A DNA stretch of 64,000 bases from Teratosphaeria epicoccoides (lineage: Eukaryota; Ascomycota; Dothideomycetes; Mycosphaerellales; Teratosphaeriaceae). Position 1 is the stretch's first letter. Each line of letters begins with the position of its first letter. The notes beneath the pieces are model-generated. The model had not been told where the DNA came from and did not search any database. It saw only the letters and a program-made list of their open reading frames with translations. The position numbers were made by a program, and so were the translations under genes. This document shows, in pieces, positions 31,588 to 44,265 of this stretch. The DNA lies in contig JADDMT010000028.1 of the NCBI GenBank assembly GCA_021401465.1, forward strand, positions 62,001 to 126,000, given 5' to 3'.

Positions 31588-32758
31588 CTAAAGCACTGAC
31601 ACAATGGAGATCACCAACAAGGTGGCTGTCCACATCACAGGAGGCAGTCCATTCAATGCCTTCGCTGCATTGCTGCTCAAGCTCGCACTGGCAGATGCTG
31701 CTTTCGTGCTCGTCACAGACGGGTTTGAAGTGGAGTTCGCCTTTGACGTGCCGGAAGCGGAGCCGCTGGTCGGCGAGCTCGTAATTGACTTTGATGTTGA
31801 GTTGCTAGCCGACAAAGATGAGGCGGCTGTGCATGCTGAATAAGACGTAGAGACCGTCCACGCCGTATTTGGGACGACAGCACCAGAGGGGGTAGCAGTA
31901 CCGATGGTGGCATAGTCTTGGGCAGTCCCAGATATTGACGTGGCGATCGTCGTGGTGAACGACGAGTCGTCTGTCAGTGAGGCTACCGACTTGATCCAAG
32001 AAGCTGCTTCCTCCGAGTCGACGTCGTAGTAGCTGAGATGGTCGGCCTCGACGGACAGGCCCGAGTTGACTGCACAGATGGGATCTGTTGAGACACACCA
32101 GTTGCGCATGCGATCAGAGTAGATCGCCAGGTTTGACAATTGCGTCGAGTCGCGGGGAAACCAGCCATCGAAAGACGATCCGTTGCCGTAGTTGTACGAC
32201 TGGTCTGCATTGTGACGGGTCTCGCCAAATATGATCACGGCCGAGACTGCTAAGAGGTTAGCATCATATTTGTACAACACTTTGAGTGCCACGTCTCGAG
32301 TGTTGTTGCAAAAGCTTACTTCGGTCTACAATAGCCGAGTCCAACGGTGGCGTATCAGGTTGCAGGCATCCGTTGAACGATGTTCCGCAGCCGCCTCCAA
32401 GAATGTCCGCGGCAATCTGACCGCCTTGGGAGTACCCAGCGAGGATGAGCTTCGAGTGCGGACATTGCTGAGCATATTTCGGAATTTGCACCAGTCCGGC
32501 TACTGAGCCGTCATATGCAGTTTGGCAGTACTCGTCCGTATACAAGGCCGAGTAGATGAGATCTTCATATCCGCAGCTGCTGAGGTCTTTGCATGTGGCC
32601 GCCACGAGCTGGCCTTGACGGCCAGGATATGGCTCATTGTTGCCTCGAGCGAGGAAAAAATGCACGTCCTCGCAAACTGGACATGAATCGCCAGACGCCG
32701 TGGCAGATTGCAAAAAGACAGCGCCGAAGCTGAGTGCCAGAAACGCAAGACCGGCCAT
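31588..32758 (-). CDS. Cutinase / acetylxylan esterase with GPI-type tail
   Basis: Exons 32758..32320 and 32246..31588 join across a 73-nt intron (GTAAGC, branch GCTAAC, acceptor TTAGCAG) into about 365 residues. A signal peptide (MAGLAFLALSFGAVFLQSATA) leads into a cutinase-fold domain with the nucleophile in GYSQGG (Ser about 110), and Asp and His candidates in STDPICA and EADHLSYYD. A region rich in Ser, Thr and Ala follows, then a C-terminal hydrophobic segment (VMWTATLLVISIVSVL) suited to GPI anchoring. The family cleaves cutin or acetyl groups on xylan; substrate cannot be decided. The tail suggests the enzyme is held at the wall or membrane. Confidence 0.88.
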
Positions 32759-34110
32759 GTTTTGTCCGTGTTCCAGAGAGCGCGGTGCAGAGGAATGTCA
32801 AGTGATCAGGCCCATGCCAGCGAGATAGTCCTTAGTGGCGAAGTACCTGTTCCCGTCTTTGACCGCAAATACACAGCTGTGAAGCCATTCTGGGCTTCTG
32901 GCCCGACGGACTAACAAAGACTCACTGTCGAGATTCATTCAAGAACCGTGGCTCGGGAATGGCGCATATTATTGTGGGCGTTTTGGGCGTCGTATCGGTA
33001 GCCTGGCTCTCATCTCGGAATACCCACATAATACTGCGCCCTGGTCTCCCTTGCGGCATATCTCTGCCGAATCGTGATTGATTTTTAGTATATTCAAAGC
33101 GGCAAGGGGCTGCATAGCCACGAAATTGAGCATGACCCTGTTTACTCCATGGCTCTCGTTCATTCAGATGCTTGTGGCGAGGTCTGCGGTCAGAAGAGGA
33201 GCCTTGGAAGGTTTGAGGAATACCAGTAGGCTGCTAGCTGATTAAGGTACACATGCCAAGATATACCTTCTTATTACTTGAATGACCAATGGCGGCAGTA
33301 CTCAATTGTTACCGACGTACATACTTATTTTGTTCGGATTGAGATACATCAGCCGCTACCGCTTGGCAACTCGGGATCAGCTCAACATGCGGCCCAGAAG
33401 ACGACTATCCGATGTGCTGTGTGCAACCGACGCATGTTGTCCTATGCTGCTCAAGAGAGTGACTTTTTGCAATGGTGCAGGATGAAATTCAGGAAGCGGA
33501 CTAGAGCGACATTGCGTGGCACTTGGTCATCGAGTAACTTGCGAGCTCCCGTCGAGTTGCAGGTTCGGATGCAATTGAGTGCGGCTCCATATCTCACAGC
33601 CTGATCCAGCCATCGTACAGACTGACTCCTGCCTTGATTCACGGCACAGTGGTGGCGCAGAAGCCTGGACTTCTCCTTGGTCGCTGTATAGCGCGGCTGG
33701 ATGTTGTCCAGTACACCCATCCCTAGTTGTGCCTGAGCTTGAATGCCCATCGCAGCATCGTTGAGTTGCTTGTCAGGCGTTTTGACCCAGTGAGAATGAG
33801 ATTGGTGCCCGGAGCAATCCTGTAGGTGAAAATGCCTATCGATACTCGCAAAGTGCCTATTTGTTCCGAGCGAGGCATGTGTGATAAACGGACGCTCGAC
33901 CAGCTTCAGGTGGATTCTTCAGCTGTTTGCTCGAATGATATGAAGGATACGGAATAACGAAAAGCGAGAAGGACTTCGATGTCAAAGCTAAAGCAGTATC
34001 ACTGGATGTCAGCACAGACTTCGACGCTCTCAAATGTGTTGACGAATTTGAGGTGTTTGCCACGGACACGAACTTTGATTTGACCTCCAAAACAGGTCGG
34101 TGAAATAGTG
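32759..34110. other. Intergenic; possible upstream exon near its end
   Basis: No gene is supported up to about 33930. From about 33958 to 34099 a plus-strand frame reads acidic sequence (SEKDFDVKAKAVSLDVSTDFDALKC...) ending near a possible donor CAGGTCGGTG, and could be an upstream exon of the following unknown locus. Confidence 0.35.
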
Positions 34111-35335
34111 ATGGCGGAAATATTTAAAGCGGTGCCCCTAGCCAATGACAATGCTCTCTCAGTTCTTGAGCTGTATGCAGGTGAAATGTTGCTTCACAGA
34201 ATCAATGACCTCTTAGTCTCCTGGCCCCAGGCGGCTATCTTCTTGCTCAAAATGAGCTTCGTCACCGCCATGCTATCGATCCCTGCAGCTCTGTACAGCT
34301 TAGATTATGTACTGGCTTGGGGTCTGCTCAATACCTCTATGGCATACACACAAGGTCGATTCAAACGCGTGTATCCATCAGTGCGCACAGTAGCGGACGA
34401 AGCCCACATTGCGACTTTCGATATAGACAGCCGCAAGAGGTATGCCCATGTGGTCAAGGAGGTTACTGGTGCGTCCAGCTTACGTCGACCAGCGACAGCC
34501 CCAAAACCGGCGACTTCGACCTTGGCTGCTCTGCTAAGCCATCGATACGTGGAGTCGCAGTATGCGTTCGGAGAACAAGAAGTGTGCTGGAAACGTGCTT
34601 TAGCCATAATCCTTCTCTTGGTACCATCGCAAGCCTATTTGTTCTTCCTCCTGCTGCTAGTTATGTGCGCATCATGCTCATTACCATCACTGGACTTGCT
34701 TTGATGCGCTTCCGTATGCTTGTTCTGTCGGTGGAGGACATTGTGAAGACTGTGACGACGTTTCTGCTGGGCAGACGCAGGCATTTCATCAACGGCGTCC
34801 TACGCAAAATAGAGATTCTCAGAACCATCTCCGGAGTCGCTCCAGATCGCTATCTGCTTACTTTGCAAGCTCTGTTCACACTAGCCACAGCTGCTTCCCA
34901 CGCTGCTATTGCTTCCGCAAGAGACTCTTTGGCCTTTGTCGGAACGCCTGTCTCGACTCCGGTCGACCACCACTGCAGGATGCGAGACGCGTCTGCGTCT
35001 TGGTTGCTCGTCTCATGTTGTCCGTGATATGGCAGATACCTCTCTCGCTCAAGAGACGGAAGACTTTCAAAAGTTCTGTCGTTGCCCATCATAAGCCTAT
35101 ACATAGTTCAGCAATCCTCCTCAACATGAATACCGTTCAACTTATCGTAGATAAAAAACCTACTATATATGAAAGCCGCGCCGGAGCCACGGCGTCCTTT
35201 GGCGATTCTGAGAACGAAGTCGACCTTTGGTTGCTTAGATCCACAACGAGTATCTGGTCACAAAAACGAAAGTTACGTGACTGCCTCCTGCACCTTCCGC
35301 AAGCAGTATCTCTGGTGATTGTGGAAGTCTCATGA
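34111..35335 (+). other. Unrecognised membrane-protein-like locus
   Basis: Three overlapping plus-strand frames follow one another with protein-like content. The first (34111-34704) has hydrophobic stretches AAIFLLKMSFVTAMLSIPAALY and ALAIILLLVPSQAYLFFLLLLVMC. The second takes over near 34680 with GLALMRFRMLVLSVEDIVKTVTTFLLGRRRHFINGVLRKIEILRT. The third (about 35000-35335) reads ARLMLSVIWQIPLSLKRRKTFKS. No family was recognised and no set of splice sites that joins the frames is convincing. It may be a multi-exon gene with atypical introns or a frameshifted relic. Confidence 0.3.
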
Positions 35336-36199
35336 TCTATTCCTGTGGGGAGCTACTGAGATAGCGGTATAGGATCATGCAATTTGTGGCGAGACATGTG
35401 GGAAAAAGTCCGAAGCTGGGCTGACTTGTGCCGACCTCCATTCCTGACTACTCCGTTGAGCAATATTGCTCTCCCGCTTGGTCTGGTGAGGTCTCGCGTA
35501 TATCAAATCAATGCCACTGTCAATACTTTCGCTGCAATCATTATAATTATCATGGGTATGTCTTGCTCCCATTACTTTCAAATCCTCATCCGCATCAACA
35601 TCACCATCGACCCAACATAGCAATCAACAACAAAGCCACGATCCTCCAAAAAGGCATATACCTGAGATGTCTACTCTGGCCACAGTCCGCAAAAGCAGCA
35701 TCGGACAGACCGACAACGCTGGCGCTCTGTTTTCTTCATCAACTTGCAAAAGCAATCAGACCGAAACAAGTAGCAAGCGTACGTTGTCCGCACCTCAAAT
35801 GGCATTGATAGACATGCCAACTAATTCGGATTCCAGTGCCATATGATAGAAGCGGCCGGTTGCCAGAAGCAGATACAAGTGGCATCAGCTCGATGGAGGT
35901 TTTTGGGTTGGTTGGCGCAGAACTGGCTCTTGGCTGGCTTTCTCTTGAAGCAGCCGCGTATTGGCTCCAGCTGGCTCACGGCATATGGAGCCTCTGACCA
36001 AGCTATCGGTCAAATTCGAGGTTCAGAGCACAGAGGTCCTCCGATGCATGGTAGCATGGTGGGTTCTTGTCAGCCGCTGACCGACAAAACTCGGAGTCCT
36101 TAAGGGAGAGTTGTGTCATGGCCATGCAATCTTCGCGTAGAGTTCAGAACTCATGCAATTCCTGGTGATGACCGATGGCCTGATCCGCGTATGGCAGGC
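35336..36199. other. No recognisable gene
   Basis: Short frames on both strands without domain character. Confidence 0.45.
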
Positions 36200-37830
36200 T
36201 CAGCAAAGAAATAATTGCAAACCATGATAGGGTATTCGCACATTCACAACCGGCGTCCATGAGATGCTTGCATGAGCACTATTTGCCCTCGCCTGCACTT
36301 CCGGCCGTAGTTTGTCCAACGCGACGTATACCGCAAACGCTACAATGAGGTTGGTCATTAAATTCATGTTCTTGGAGCCGCCCAAGGCGCACGCAATCGC
36401 GGCTCCAATCGTCTCAGCAGATTTCATGAGTCCAAAAACTTGCGTGGTCCATTGAACATCTTCGCTGAAGGTCCATTGATTCAAAATGTAAATGTCGAAT
36501 TGGCCTCGTTCATCGCACTACGGAAGAGACGAGCACGATATCTCAATGCCTCGGTGGGAGGACCGGTACTTGAAGAGCACATTGACCGCAAAGCCTCTGC
36601 CAAGCCCCGGACTGTCCCAATCAAGTTTCGGCTTGATGTGCGAATATAAGTACTCATTGGAGACTTGCCACGAGAACAGCACGAGCATGATCAACACAAA
36701 CGCCGACCAAGTCCATTTGGCTAATGCCAATCTCCTCACAAAATTGATATCCAGCAGTCGGCCGACAGCGATAACACAAATCGAGTCCACGAGCGACCGC
36801 AGCGAAAAGTTGTTTGTTAGATAGATTGAAAGATACGTTGGTCACCACCAAATGGTCGTTAGAATCGGCAATAGCAAATATACACGAGTTTGCTTGAGAA
36901 GAGGCCGGAGCACCACAAGGCTTTATTTGCTACTTATATTGGACGAAAGGTATCCCATTCGAAGCCGTCGGGAATCGGCGAATACGTACGTTGGACCCGC
37001 GTACCATCCGTCCGTAGAGCCTTGCGAGGGCTAGAAACCATGAGCGCTAACGGCAGGCCCATGCATTCGATAGCGATCAGTGCCAGAGATGTCGAGTAGC
37101 CGACTTTGCCAGTCATGTCCTGATTGTGATTGAAGCTGAGCTCGGTGGCACCGCCGGTGCTTGAGCCCAGCCCACGAAGACCAAGCCAAATACCGGTGGC
37201 GAGGCTCTCGATTTTGTTAGTGCACTGGAAAGCGGAGTGTCCTAGGGCGACAGCATACCCACCCTCTCGTGGGCAAGCGGGTAGCTAACAGCGATTGCTG
37301 CGTCTGAACACTAAAACGCAGATGCTCGGAGCCCGCAGAGCGCCGCGCCTAGATACACAAACCACTTGGTGCCGAAACGGTTGTTAGAGTACAGCGAAGC
37401 AGAATAAGGAGTGTATCCTATGACGCCGATGATCCAAAGTCCACTTCAGACCAGATCTACAATTTGATGGATGACAAGTCAGTCAATAGCCCAGCTGTGC
37501 TCATCCCTTCAGATCCACACCTGTTCGCGATGGCGCCAAAGATGGGGCAGCACATAGCCATCAGCCCATACGTCAGCGTGTTGGCAGCATCGATCAGATA
37601 TGGCTTCTCTTCGCCTCCGGCTCCGGTGTCTGGACCAGATCTGGCAGCAATCCGCAGCTCGGAGACGAATGCTCAGAACACCACATACTGTTCAACGCAG
37701 TCCGGATGCGCGGCTCAGTGAAAGTGACCAGACCAACGATTCACCACGTTGCACCATGTGCTCCGGTAGAGTCGGCCGACAGCGCTTCGAGGAAGCGCGA
37801 GCTCATCCGGAGGCTGCACATGCTCTGATA
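36200..37830 (-). pseudogene. Decayed UNC-93-like major facilitator transporter
   Basis: Reading the minus strand from about 37800, family blocks appear in order but in changing frames. They are IVGLVTFTEPRIRTALNS, EEKPYLIDAANTLTYGLMAMCCPIFGAIANR, a likely intron, GVIGYTPYSASLYSNNRFGTKWF, a TAG where a tryptophan is expected, YSTSLALIAIECMGLPLALM and SPRKALRTDGTRV, VGRLLDINFVRRLALAKW, DWDSPGLGRGFAVNVLF, and EDVQWTTQVFGLMKSAETIGAA. UNC-93-like fungal proteins are membrane proteins of the MFS class with unknown substrate. Several frameshifts and at least one nonsense codon make this a pseudogene. Confidence 0.8.
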
Positions 37831-38887
37831 GCTCGACTTGATCCCCGTTTCTCTTCGTGACGATTCAAGTCAAGTCCGGCAAAGCGATGGCGGACCCAGG
37901 ACCACTATGAGAGGCCCAGGAGCAAGGAGTCGGAGGGTTTGTGTTGAGCTTCCCAACACCGATATATCAACAACATGTCCAATGGCCGAACTTCGGCGGG
38001 CCGCGATGGTGTCAGCTCGCGAGCAGGTGGGCGCATATCGTAGCTAGACGGGAACGGAACGGCATTCGCGTTGCCAGAGTATCCACGAACTCAACAAGAT
38101 GTTGGATGAGCCGAGTGTTCAGGCCGGTAGGTCTTCCTGTTCGAGCTGCACAGCTGATCCCAGCCCTTACTCTGGGGAGATCCATCACCTCATCACCTCG
38201 ATAATGCGCTTCCCGATATCACGGCGTGCAGCAACGAGACAGTGACCCAATCTTTTGTATCAATGGTCATTGTCGATGGACTGAAGATACTGCGAAGTAC
38301 ATACGTTTCCCTGGCACAGAGCACAATAACAGTGCGCACAAGCCAGTGCCCCGACTTACATTCTGCATAGACGGTTGCGTCTCTCAAGCAGCGATTCAGT
38401 GCTCTTTAATAGTCTGGAATCGTTGACCGAGCAGATGGAATCGGCCAAAGAAGATGCGTTCTTAGTCTGTTCGTCATCCTGATCATAATTGGAGTAAAGC
38501 TGGTAATTCAAGTGGTCTGAATCCCTGCCTTGATACACTGGAACTGTATGGTCGAGTGCTCGAGTGAACCGCCATGTTTGAGAGGCGCTGGACCTCCCAG
38601 CGCATGAAGTCGCAGCACCCAGAAGAAACCATGGAGAGGGCTTAACATACACGCCATAGCATACAGTATCACAACTAGCTAGCCTCTTGCTCGCTACGCA
38701 TGAGCTGATCGACCGACCCGCTGTGACTAACAGAACTTTTGGGGTCGTGCAATCGTTGCGTCTATATGCTTCCATTATCAGAAGAAAATGTGCACATAAG
38801 CAAGACGCCTGGAACGCCTGCCAATGCAGACCATCGCAACATGTCGTGATAATCATCGCACTCCATCATCAGCCCGCTCAAGCCCGC
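37831..38887. other. No recognisable gene
   Basis: About 1 kb between the decayed transporter and the 3' end of SSB. A 166-codon frame at 38356-38856 minus lacks any domain and is not called. Confidence 0.5.
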
Positions 38888-41264
38888 TTAGCGAGTGCTC
38901 ATAGCTTTGGTGACGACACGCTTCAAAGCTAACTCCTTCTTCTTGAGGTCCTCAGAGCTGGAGTCCTCGATCTCAAGCTGGGCCATGGCATCGCTCAAGC
39001 TCTGCTCGATCTTCTCGCGCTGGCCACGCTTGAGCTTCATGCTCAAAGTCGGGTCTGACACGATCTCCTCAACACGGCTGATGTAGCTCTCAAGCTGCTG
39101 TCTGCTCTCGAACTTCTTGCTGAAAGCCTCATCGGTAGTCTTGAACTTGGCGGCGTCCTCAACCATCTTCTCAATCTCGCCAGAGCTGAGCTTGCCGACG
39201 GAGTTGGAGATGGTGATGTTTGCCGAGCGGCCGGAAGTCTTCTCGGTGGCGGTGACCTTGAGGATGCCATTGACGTCAACCTCAAAGACGACCTCAAGGA
39301 CGGCGTCGCCAGCCTTCATGGGTCTGTTCGGGATGTCAGTGACTGTACACTGTGATGCATCATGGGGATTGCTTACGGGATAGGAGCAAGAGTGAACTCG
39401 CCGAGAGAGGTGTTGTCCTCGCAGTTCACACGCTCACCTAAACTTATGTTAGCTCAAGTCATGAACCTTGTGTAGGTCCTGATGTTGCAAACCTTGGAAT
39501 ACAGGGAACTGAACGGTCTGCTGGTTGTCGGCGACGGTGGTAAACGTTCTCTTTTTGATTGTCCTTGTACCAATCAGCCTAAACCATTAGGAAGATGAGG
39601 CACTTTGACTCACGGAACTGTCTGGCCGCGTGGTACGACCGGAGCGAAAATGTTGCCCTCCATGGCCACACCCAGTGAGAGCGGAACAACATCGAGCAGG
39701 AGCAGGTCCTGAGTGTCGGCAGAGGTGGCTTTGCCGGAAAGGATACCAGCCTGAACAGCGGCACCGTACGCAACGGCCTCGTCTGGGTTGATACTCTTCT
39801 CAAGCTTCTTGCCATTGAAAAAGTCGGACAGGAGCTTTTGTATCCGGGGAATGCGAGTGGAACCACCGACCAACACAATCTCGTCAACCTTGCTCTTCTC
39901 AAGACCAGAGTCCTTCAGCACCTGCTCAACTGGTTGGATTGTGCCGTTGAATGCCTTGCTGTTAATGTCCTCGAAACGAGCACGCGTGATGTTGGCGTTG
40001 AAGTCCTCGCCATCGAAGAGGGAGTCGATCTCGACAGTGGTTTGGGTGCCATTGGAAAGAGTACGCTTGGCGCGCTCGCAAGCTGTCCGCAGACGGCGGA
40101 GAGCACGTGGATCGCCGGAAAGGTCCTAAGGTACGGAGTCAGTATTTGGAAGCCGTCTTAACGCTTCAAGTATTTCTCAAGTCGCCATCATCGAATGCTC
40201 CAGTGCTGTTACGCCATCTTCCGAACGCCCGCCCACACAGTTTGAAATGCAATCGCTTACCTTCTTCGTCTTGCGCTGGAACTCCTTCTTGAAGTGCTCA
40301 AGAAGATTGGTGTCGAAGTCCTGCAAAGTAAGAGATCAGTGACGTGCCAATCTCGACATGCCCAGCGTTCTTGAAACAACATACCTGACCGCCGAGATGT
40401 GTGTCACCGGCGGTAGCCTTGACAGTGAAGACGCCGCCCTGAATGTGCAGAAGGGAGACATCGAAAGTACCACCACCAAGATCGTAGATCAGGACGTTGC
40501 GCTCCTTGTCTGACTTGCCGGAGCCCAGACCGTAAGCAATAGCGGCGGCAGTGGGCTCGTTGATAATACGGAGGACATTGAGGCCAGCAATGGAGCCGGC
40601 GTCCTTGGTGGCTTGTCTCTGGTTGTCGTTGAAGTAGGCTGGAACTGTGATGACGGCCTTGGCGACCTTCTTGCCGAGCTTGGTCTCAGCGACCTCCTTC
40701 ATCTGTACATGCTGTCAGGTATTGCTCTGGGGGTATCTCATTCCAACTCATCGCCATACCTTGCCCAGGACCATGGCGGAGATCTCCTGCGGCGAGAAAC
40801 GCTTGGTCTCGCTCAGGTACTGCACCTCGACCTTGGGGTTGCTGTCCTCGTCAACGACTTTGAACGGCCATGACTCGATGTCCTTCTTGACGGTGGGGTC
40901 GTCGAATCTCCGGCCGATCAAGCGCTTGACATCAAATACGGTGTTTTCTGGGTTCATGGCGGCCTGGTTCTTGGCGGCCTCACCGATCAAGCGCTCCTCG
41001 GCGGTGAAAGAGACGAATGATGGGGTGGTGAAGGAACCCTGCTCGTTGGCGACTATTCATGCATTGTTAGACCTGTGGCGGGGATGCGGTTGATTGGCGC
41101 ATGCGACTCACTGATTTCGACGCCGGCGCCCTCATAGTTGGCAACACACGAGTAGGTCGTGCCTTGGGAATTTATGTCAGCTACCCATTCTTCCGCCTCC
41201 CGCCATTGCGCGCATTCATACCAAGATCGATGCCAATGGCACCATCGTAAACTTCGTCCGCCAT
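38888..41264 (-). CDS. SSB1: Ribosome-associated Hsp70, Ssb type
   Basis: Nine exons: 41264..41222, 41162..41112, 41052..40760, 40702..40385, 40320..40261, 40125..39614, 39563..39493, 39437..39377 and 39323..38888. Phases agree throughout and give 614 residues, the usual Ssb length. The start MADEVYDGAIGIDLG-TTYSC, the blocks IYDLGGGTFDVSLLHI and VLVGGSTRIPRIQKLL, and the ending ALKRVVTKAMSTR are those of Ssb rather than Ssa, which ends in EEVD. Ssb binds nascent chains at the ribosome together with the RAC co-chaperone. Introns are 50-64 nt except intron 5 (135 nt). It is by far the most intron-rich gene of the window, and the first two exons are under 55 nt. Confidence 0.97.
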
Positions 41265-42011
41265 TCTGGAGGGTGAGTGGGCGTTGGTAGAGGTTGAGAA
41301 GGTGGGGGAGGGTGGTGAGGAGTAGTTTTCTTCAAAGTCGAGCTTGACTTTTGGAATTCGACTTTTGCTGTGGAAGCACGGACCAGCTCCATGAACCCTG
41401 TTTCGCGCCGACGGCACGCCAGCGTGGTAGCGTGGGCAGCTCAGAACGAACTCGCCCATTCTCTTAACCGCAGTATTCTGCCAGAGATTGTCCGTCAACC
41501 CCTGCTGGGCGATCATCACCGCCGCTCCACCGTTGTCGCAGATGCTCATGGTGTGCCCTCTCCAACGCCGCATTGCTGCTCATTGCACCCACTATGGTCA
41601 CGACGAAAGGCCTCGCAGTTGCGTTTGGAAGCGCCCGCTCAGAATATGTGCCCTTCCAGTAGATGCTAAGACTTCTTGGACTGCAGTTGCGTAATTTCGG
41701 TGGCCGGGCACCTCGCAACGTCAATTGGGGCTCATCACGCGGTAGTCATCAACCCGACGTTTCTACCTGCTCGTCGGTGGCCCTGTCACCCAGGCATCCC
41801 AGAGTCTACCAACCAGTCAATCCATTAACAGCTAGATTTACCACCTGAGAGATCAAGCGACATTTTGAGCCGTCAACAGTACCATCACGTCGTATAGCCT
41901 CATCAACAAGTAGTCAGTCTTGTCAACGAGCAGTCAACGACGCCAAGCAATCAGCTGGTTGATCGGCTGACCGAGCAACAAGTGTCATCAGCAGCGCAAA
42001 TCATACCAAAG
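41265..42011. other. Divergent intergenic region SSB / sugar transporter
   Basis: Carries both promoters. The SSB-proximal part has T/C-rich strings; the transporter-proximal part holds repeated GTCAAC/GTCAACGA strings near 41890-41940. No gene seen. Confidence 0.5.
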
Positions 42012-43833
42012 ATGGCGATGAGACGCCCATCGACTACCTCGAGCGCGAGCCTCTACCCAGCTGGACCCAAACATGTCCACCACCGAAGTATTAGTGCGCA
42101 GGACATGCCTGCTTTGGCCCAGGTGCAAAGCCGAGTACTCGAAGACGCCACCCGGGCTGCTCGTGCTGAGAGAATCATGACTCTTCGCGAGGGCTTTAAA
42201 ACCTATCCCAAGGCGATCATGTGGTCCATCCTCATATCGACATGCATCATAATGGAAGGTTTCGACATTGTCCTGATCAACTCTCTTTTCGGGCTACCGG
42301 CCTTCCAGAGGCAATTCGGCACCCCGTCCGCGGACGGCTCTTACTCGATCAGCGCATCATGGCAGTCTGGTTTAGCTAACGGAGCCATATTCGGCGAAAT
42401 CTCTGGACTTTTTTTGGTGGGCTGGCTAGCAGAGCGCCTGGGATACAGGTCTACCTTGATTGCTGCTCTTGGCCTCATCACCGGTTTTATATTTGTCCCT
42501 TTCTTCGCGCGATCCCTTCCCATGCTGCTGGTGGGCTTGTTCCTTTGCGGGATACCTTGGTGGGTAAGAGGGCACACTGCGTATGAGACACATTTGCTGA
42601 CCTTCTGCCTTTCACTCTGGCAGGGGCGCATTCCAGACGCTGACCGCTACATATGCCAGCGAGGTCTGTCCAGTCGCCTTGCGGGCCTATCTCACCACCT
42701 ATGTCAACTTGTGCTGGGTGATTGGCCAATTTCTGGCATCGGGAGTGCTGAAAGGAGTCTCAGAGCGGCAGGATCCCTTCGGCTACAAGCTCCCATACGG
42801 CTTGCAATGGATCTGGCCGGTACCTCTGATGGTCGTCGTTGCCCTAGCGCCCGAGTCGCCGTGGTGGCTTATTCGCAAAGGTCGTAAGGAAGAGGCAAGG
42901 CGCTCTGTGCTTCGCCTCACTTCGCGGAAACAACCCAAGTTTGATGCAGAACAAGCTGTTAGTATCATGATCTACACCACAGAATTCGAACGAGCCAACA
43001 CGAAAGGTTTTGGCTATCGAGACTGCTTCAAAGACGTTGATCTCCGGCGAACAGAGATCTGCTGCATGGTCTGGGCCATACAAACTCTTTGCGGGTCTTC
43101 ATCGATCACTGGCTTCTCGACATATTTCTTCGAACAGGCAGGACTCGACCTGTCAAACGCTTTCTCGTTGACGTTAGCACAATACGGGCTGGGCTTTGTT
43201 GGGACCATAGCCAGCTGGTTCTTCATGATCAAGTGCGGCCGCCGCACGCTCTACTTGTGGGGTCAAATCGCCATGGCCTTCCTGCTCGTCGCTGTTGGAC
43301 TATTGGCCATTCCAGAAGGTAACGTAGGCGCGGAATGGGCCATTGGCAGCTTGGTCATGGTCTACAACCTTATCTACAACCTCACCATAGGACCAGTGTG
43401 CTACTCACTGGTCGCTGAGCTGGCGTCTACACGTCTAAGAAACAAAACAGCTGTACTCGCACGCAGCCTATACAACATCACAACGATCATAGCCAACGTG
43501 TTGGCTCCACGCATGCTGAACCCCGAAGCTTGGCACTGGGGCGCCAAAGCCGGTTTCTTCTGGGCCGGTTCGTGTATGCTTTGCGCTGTCTGGACCTACT
43601 TCCGTTTGCCTGAGCCAAAAGGTCGCTTGTACGTGGAGCTAGACATGCTATTCCACGCAAACGTGCCGGCCAGAAAATTCAAAACCACGCCCGTCGTCTC
43701 CCTTGCTGCATGGGATGTAGATTCATCCAGCGACAGTCTTGAAAAAGCAGATACGAAGCAGGAAGTTTACGAGATGCAGCGTGTGATCAGTGGGAGCTCG
43801 TCAATGGAGCCGCCCTCATCCTCGCGCTCTTGA
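42012..43833 (+). CDS. Sugar transporter, MFS (maltose/hexose permease type)
   Basis: Exons 42012..42559 and 42624..43833 with a 64-nt intron give about 585 residues. The donor is GTGGGT at 42560: only this choice restores CGIPWGAFQTLTATYASEVCP, the conserved family segment, whereas the GTAAGA 4 bp on would shift the frame. The ATG at 42012 is the first in frame. About twelve membrane segments are visible. Sugar-porter motifs are AERLGYR after segment 2 and PESPWWLIRKGRKEEA after segment 6, where the more usual Arg of PESPRWL is Trp. It resembles alpha-glucoside/maltose permeases in EVCPVALRAYLTTYVNLCWVIGQ; substrate is uncertain. Confidence 0.9.
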
Positions 43834-44265
43834 GAGTTCGCTTTGCTGGTGTCGACGAGAAGGACATTCCGGCTTGTGGATTGGATGTCGAGCTTCTGCA
43901 TTGAACGTCAGCTTGTATATCAAGGATCAGATTGTACCTCAAAACCCAGGTTGTGCCTTGTATGTTGTTGTTGTAGCAGGCGACACGGCGGACTTCCGCT
44001 GTCACGTAGGTACACGGCTCTTCCGCAACACATTCCAATCTTACGACAGCCTGTCATCGCACATCAGCAGTCTAGGTATTCCGACATGAGCAGCTGTCCC
44101 ACATGGCCTGTCACTGAGTAGGTTGCATCGACTTACGTAATCGATTTGCTACCTCGACTCTTGCTTATTCGAGCCTTCCCATCACTTGCTCCCCCCTCGC
44201 GCCTGTCCCTCCCACTTACCTCTGCAGCCTCGCAATAGACGGCCCCCAGCACGTCCGTGCCGCTG
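43834..44265. other. Intergenic region
   Basis: No gene seen between the transporter and the rhodanese-like gene, both on the plus strand. Confidence 0.5.

Noticed and set aside
38356..38856. 166-codon minus-strand frame downstream of SSB
   Set aside because: No domain, mixed composition, and position just after the SSB stop suggest 3' flank rather than a gene.
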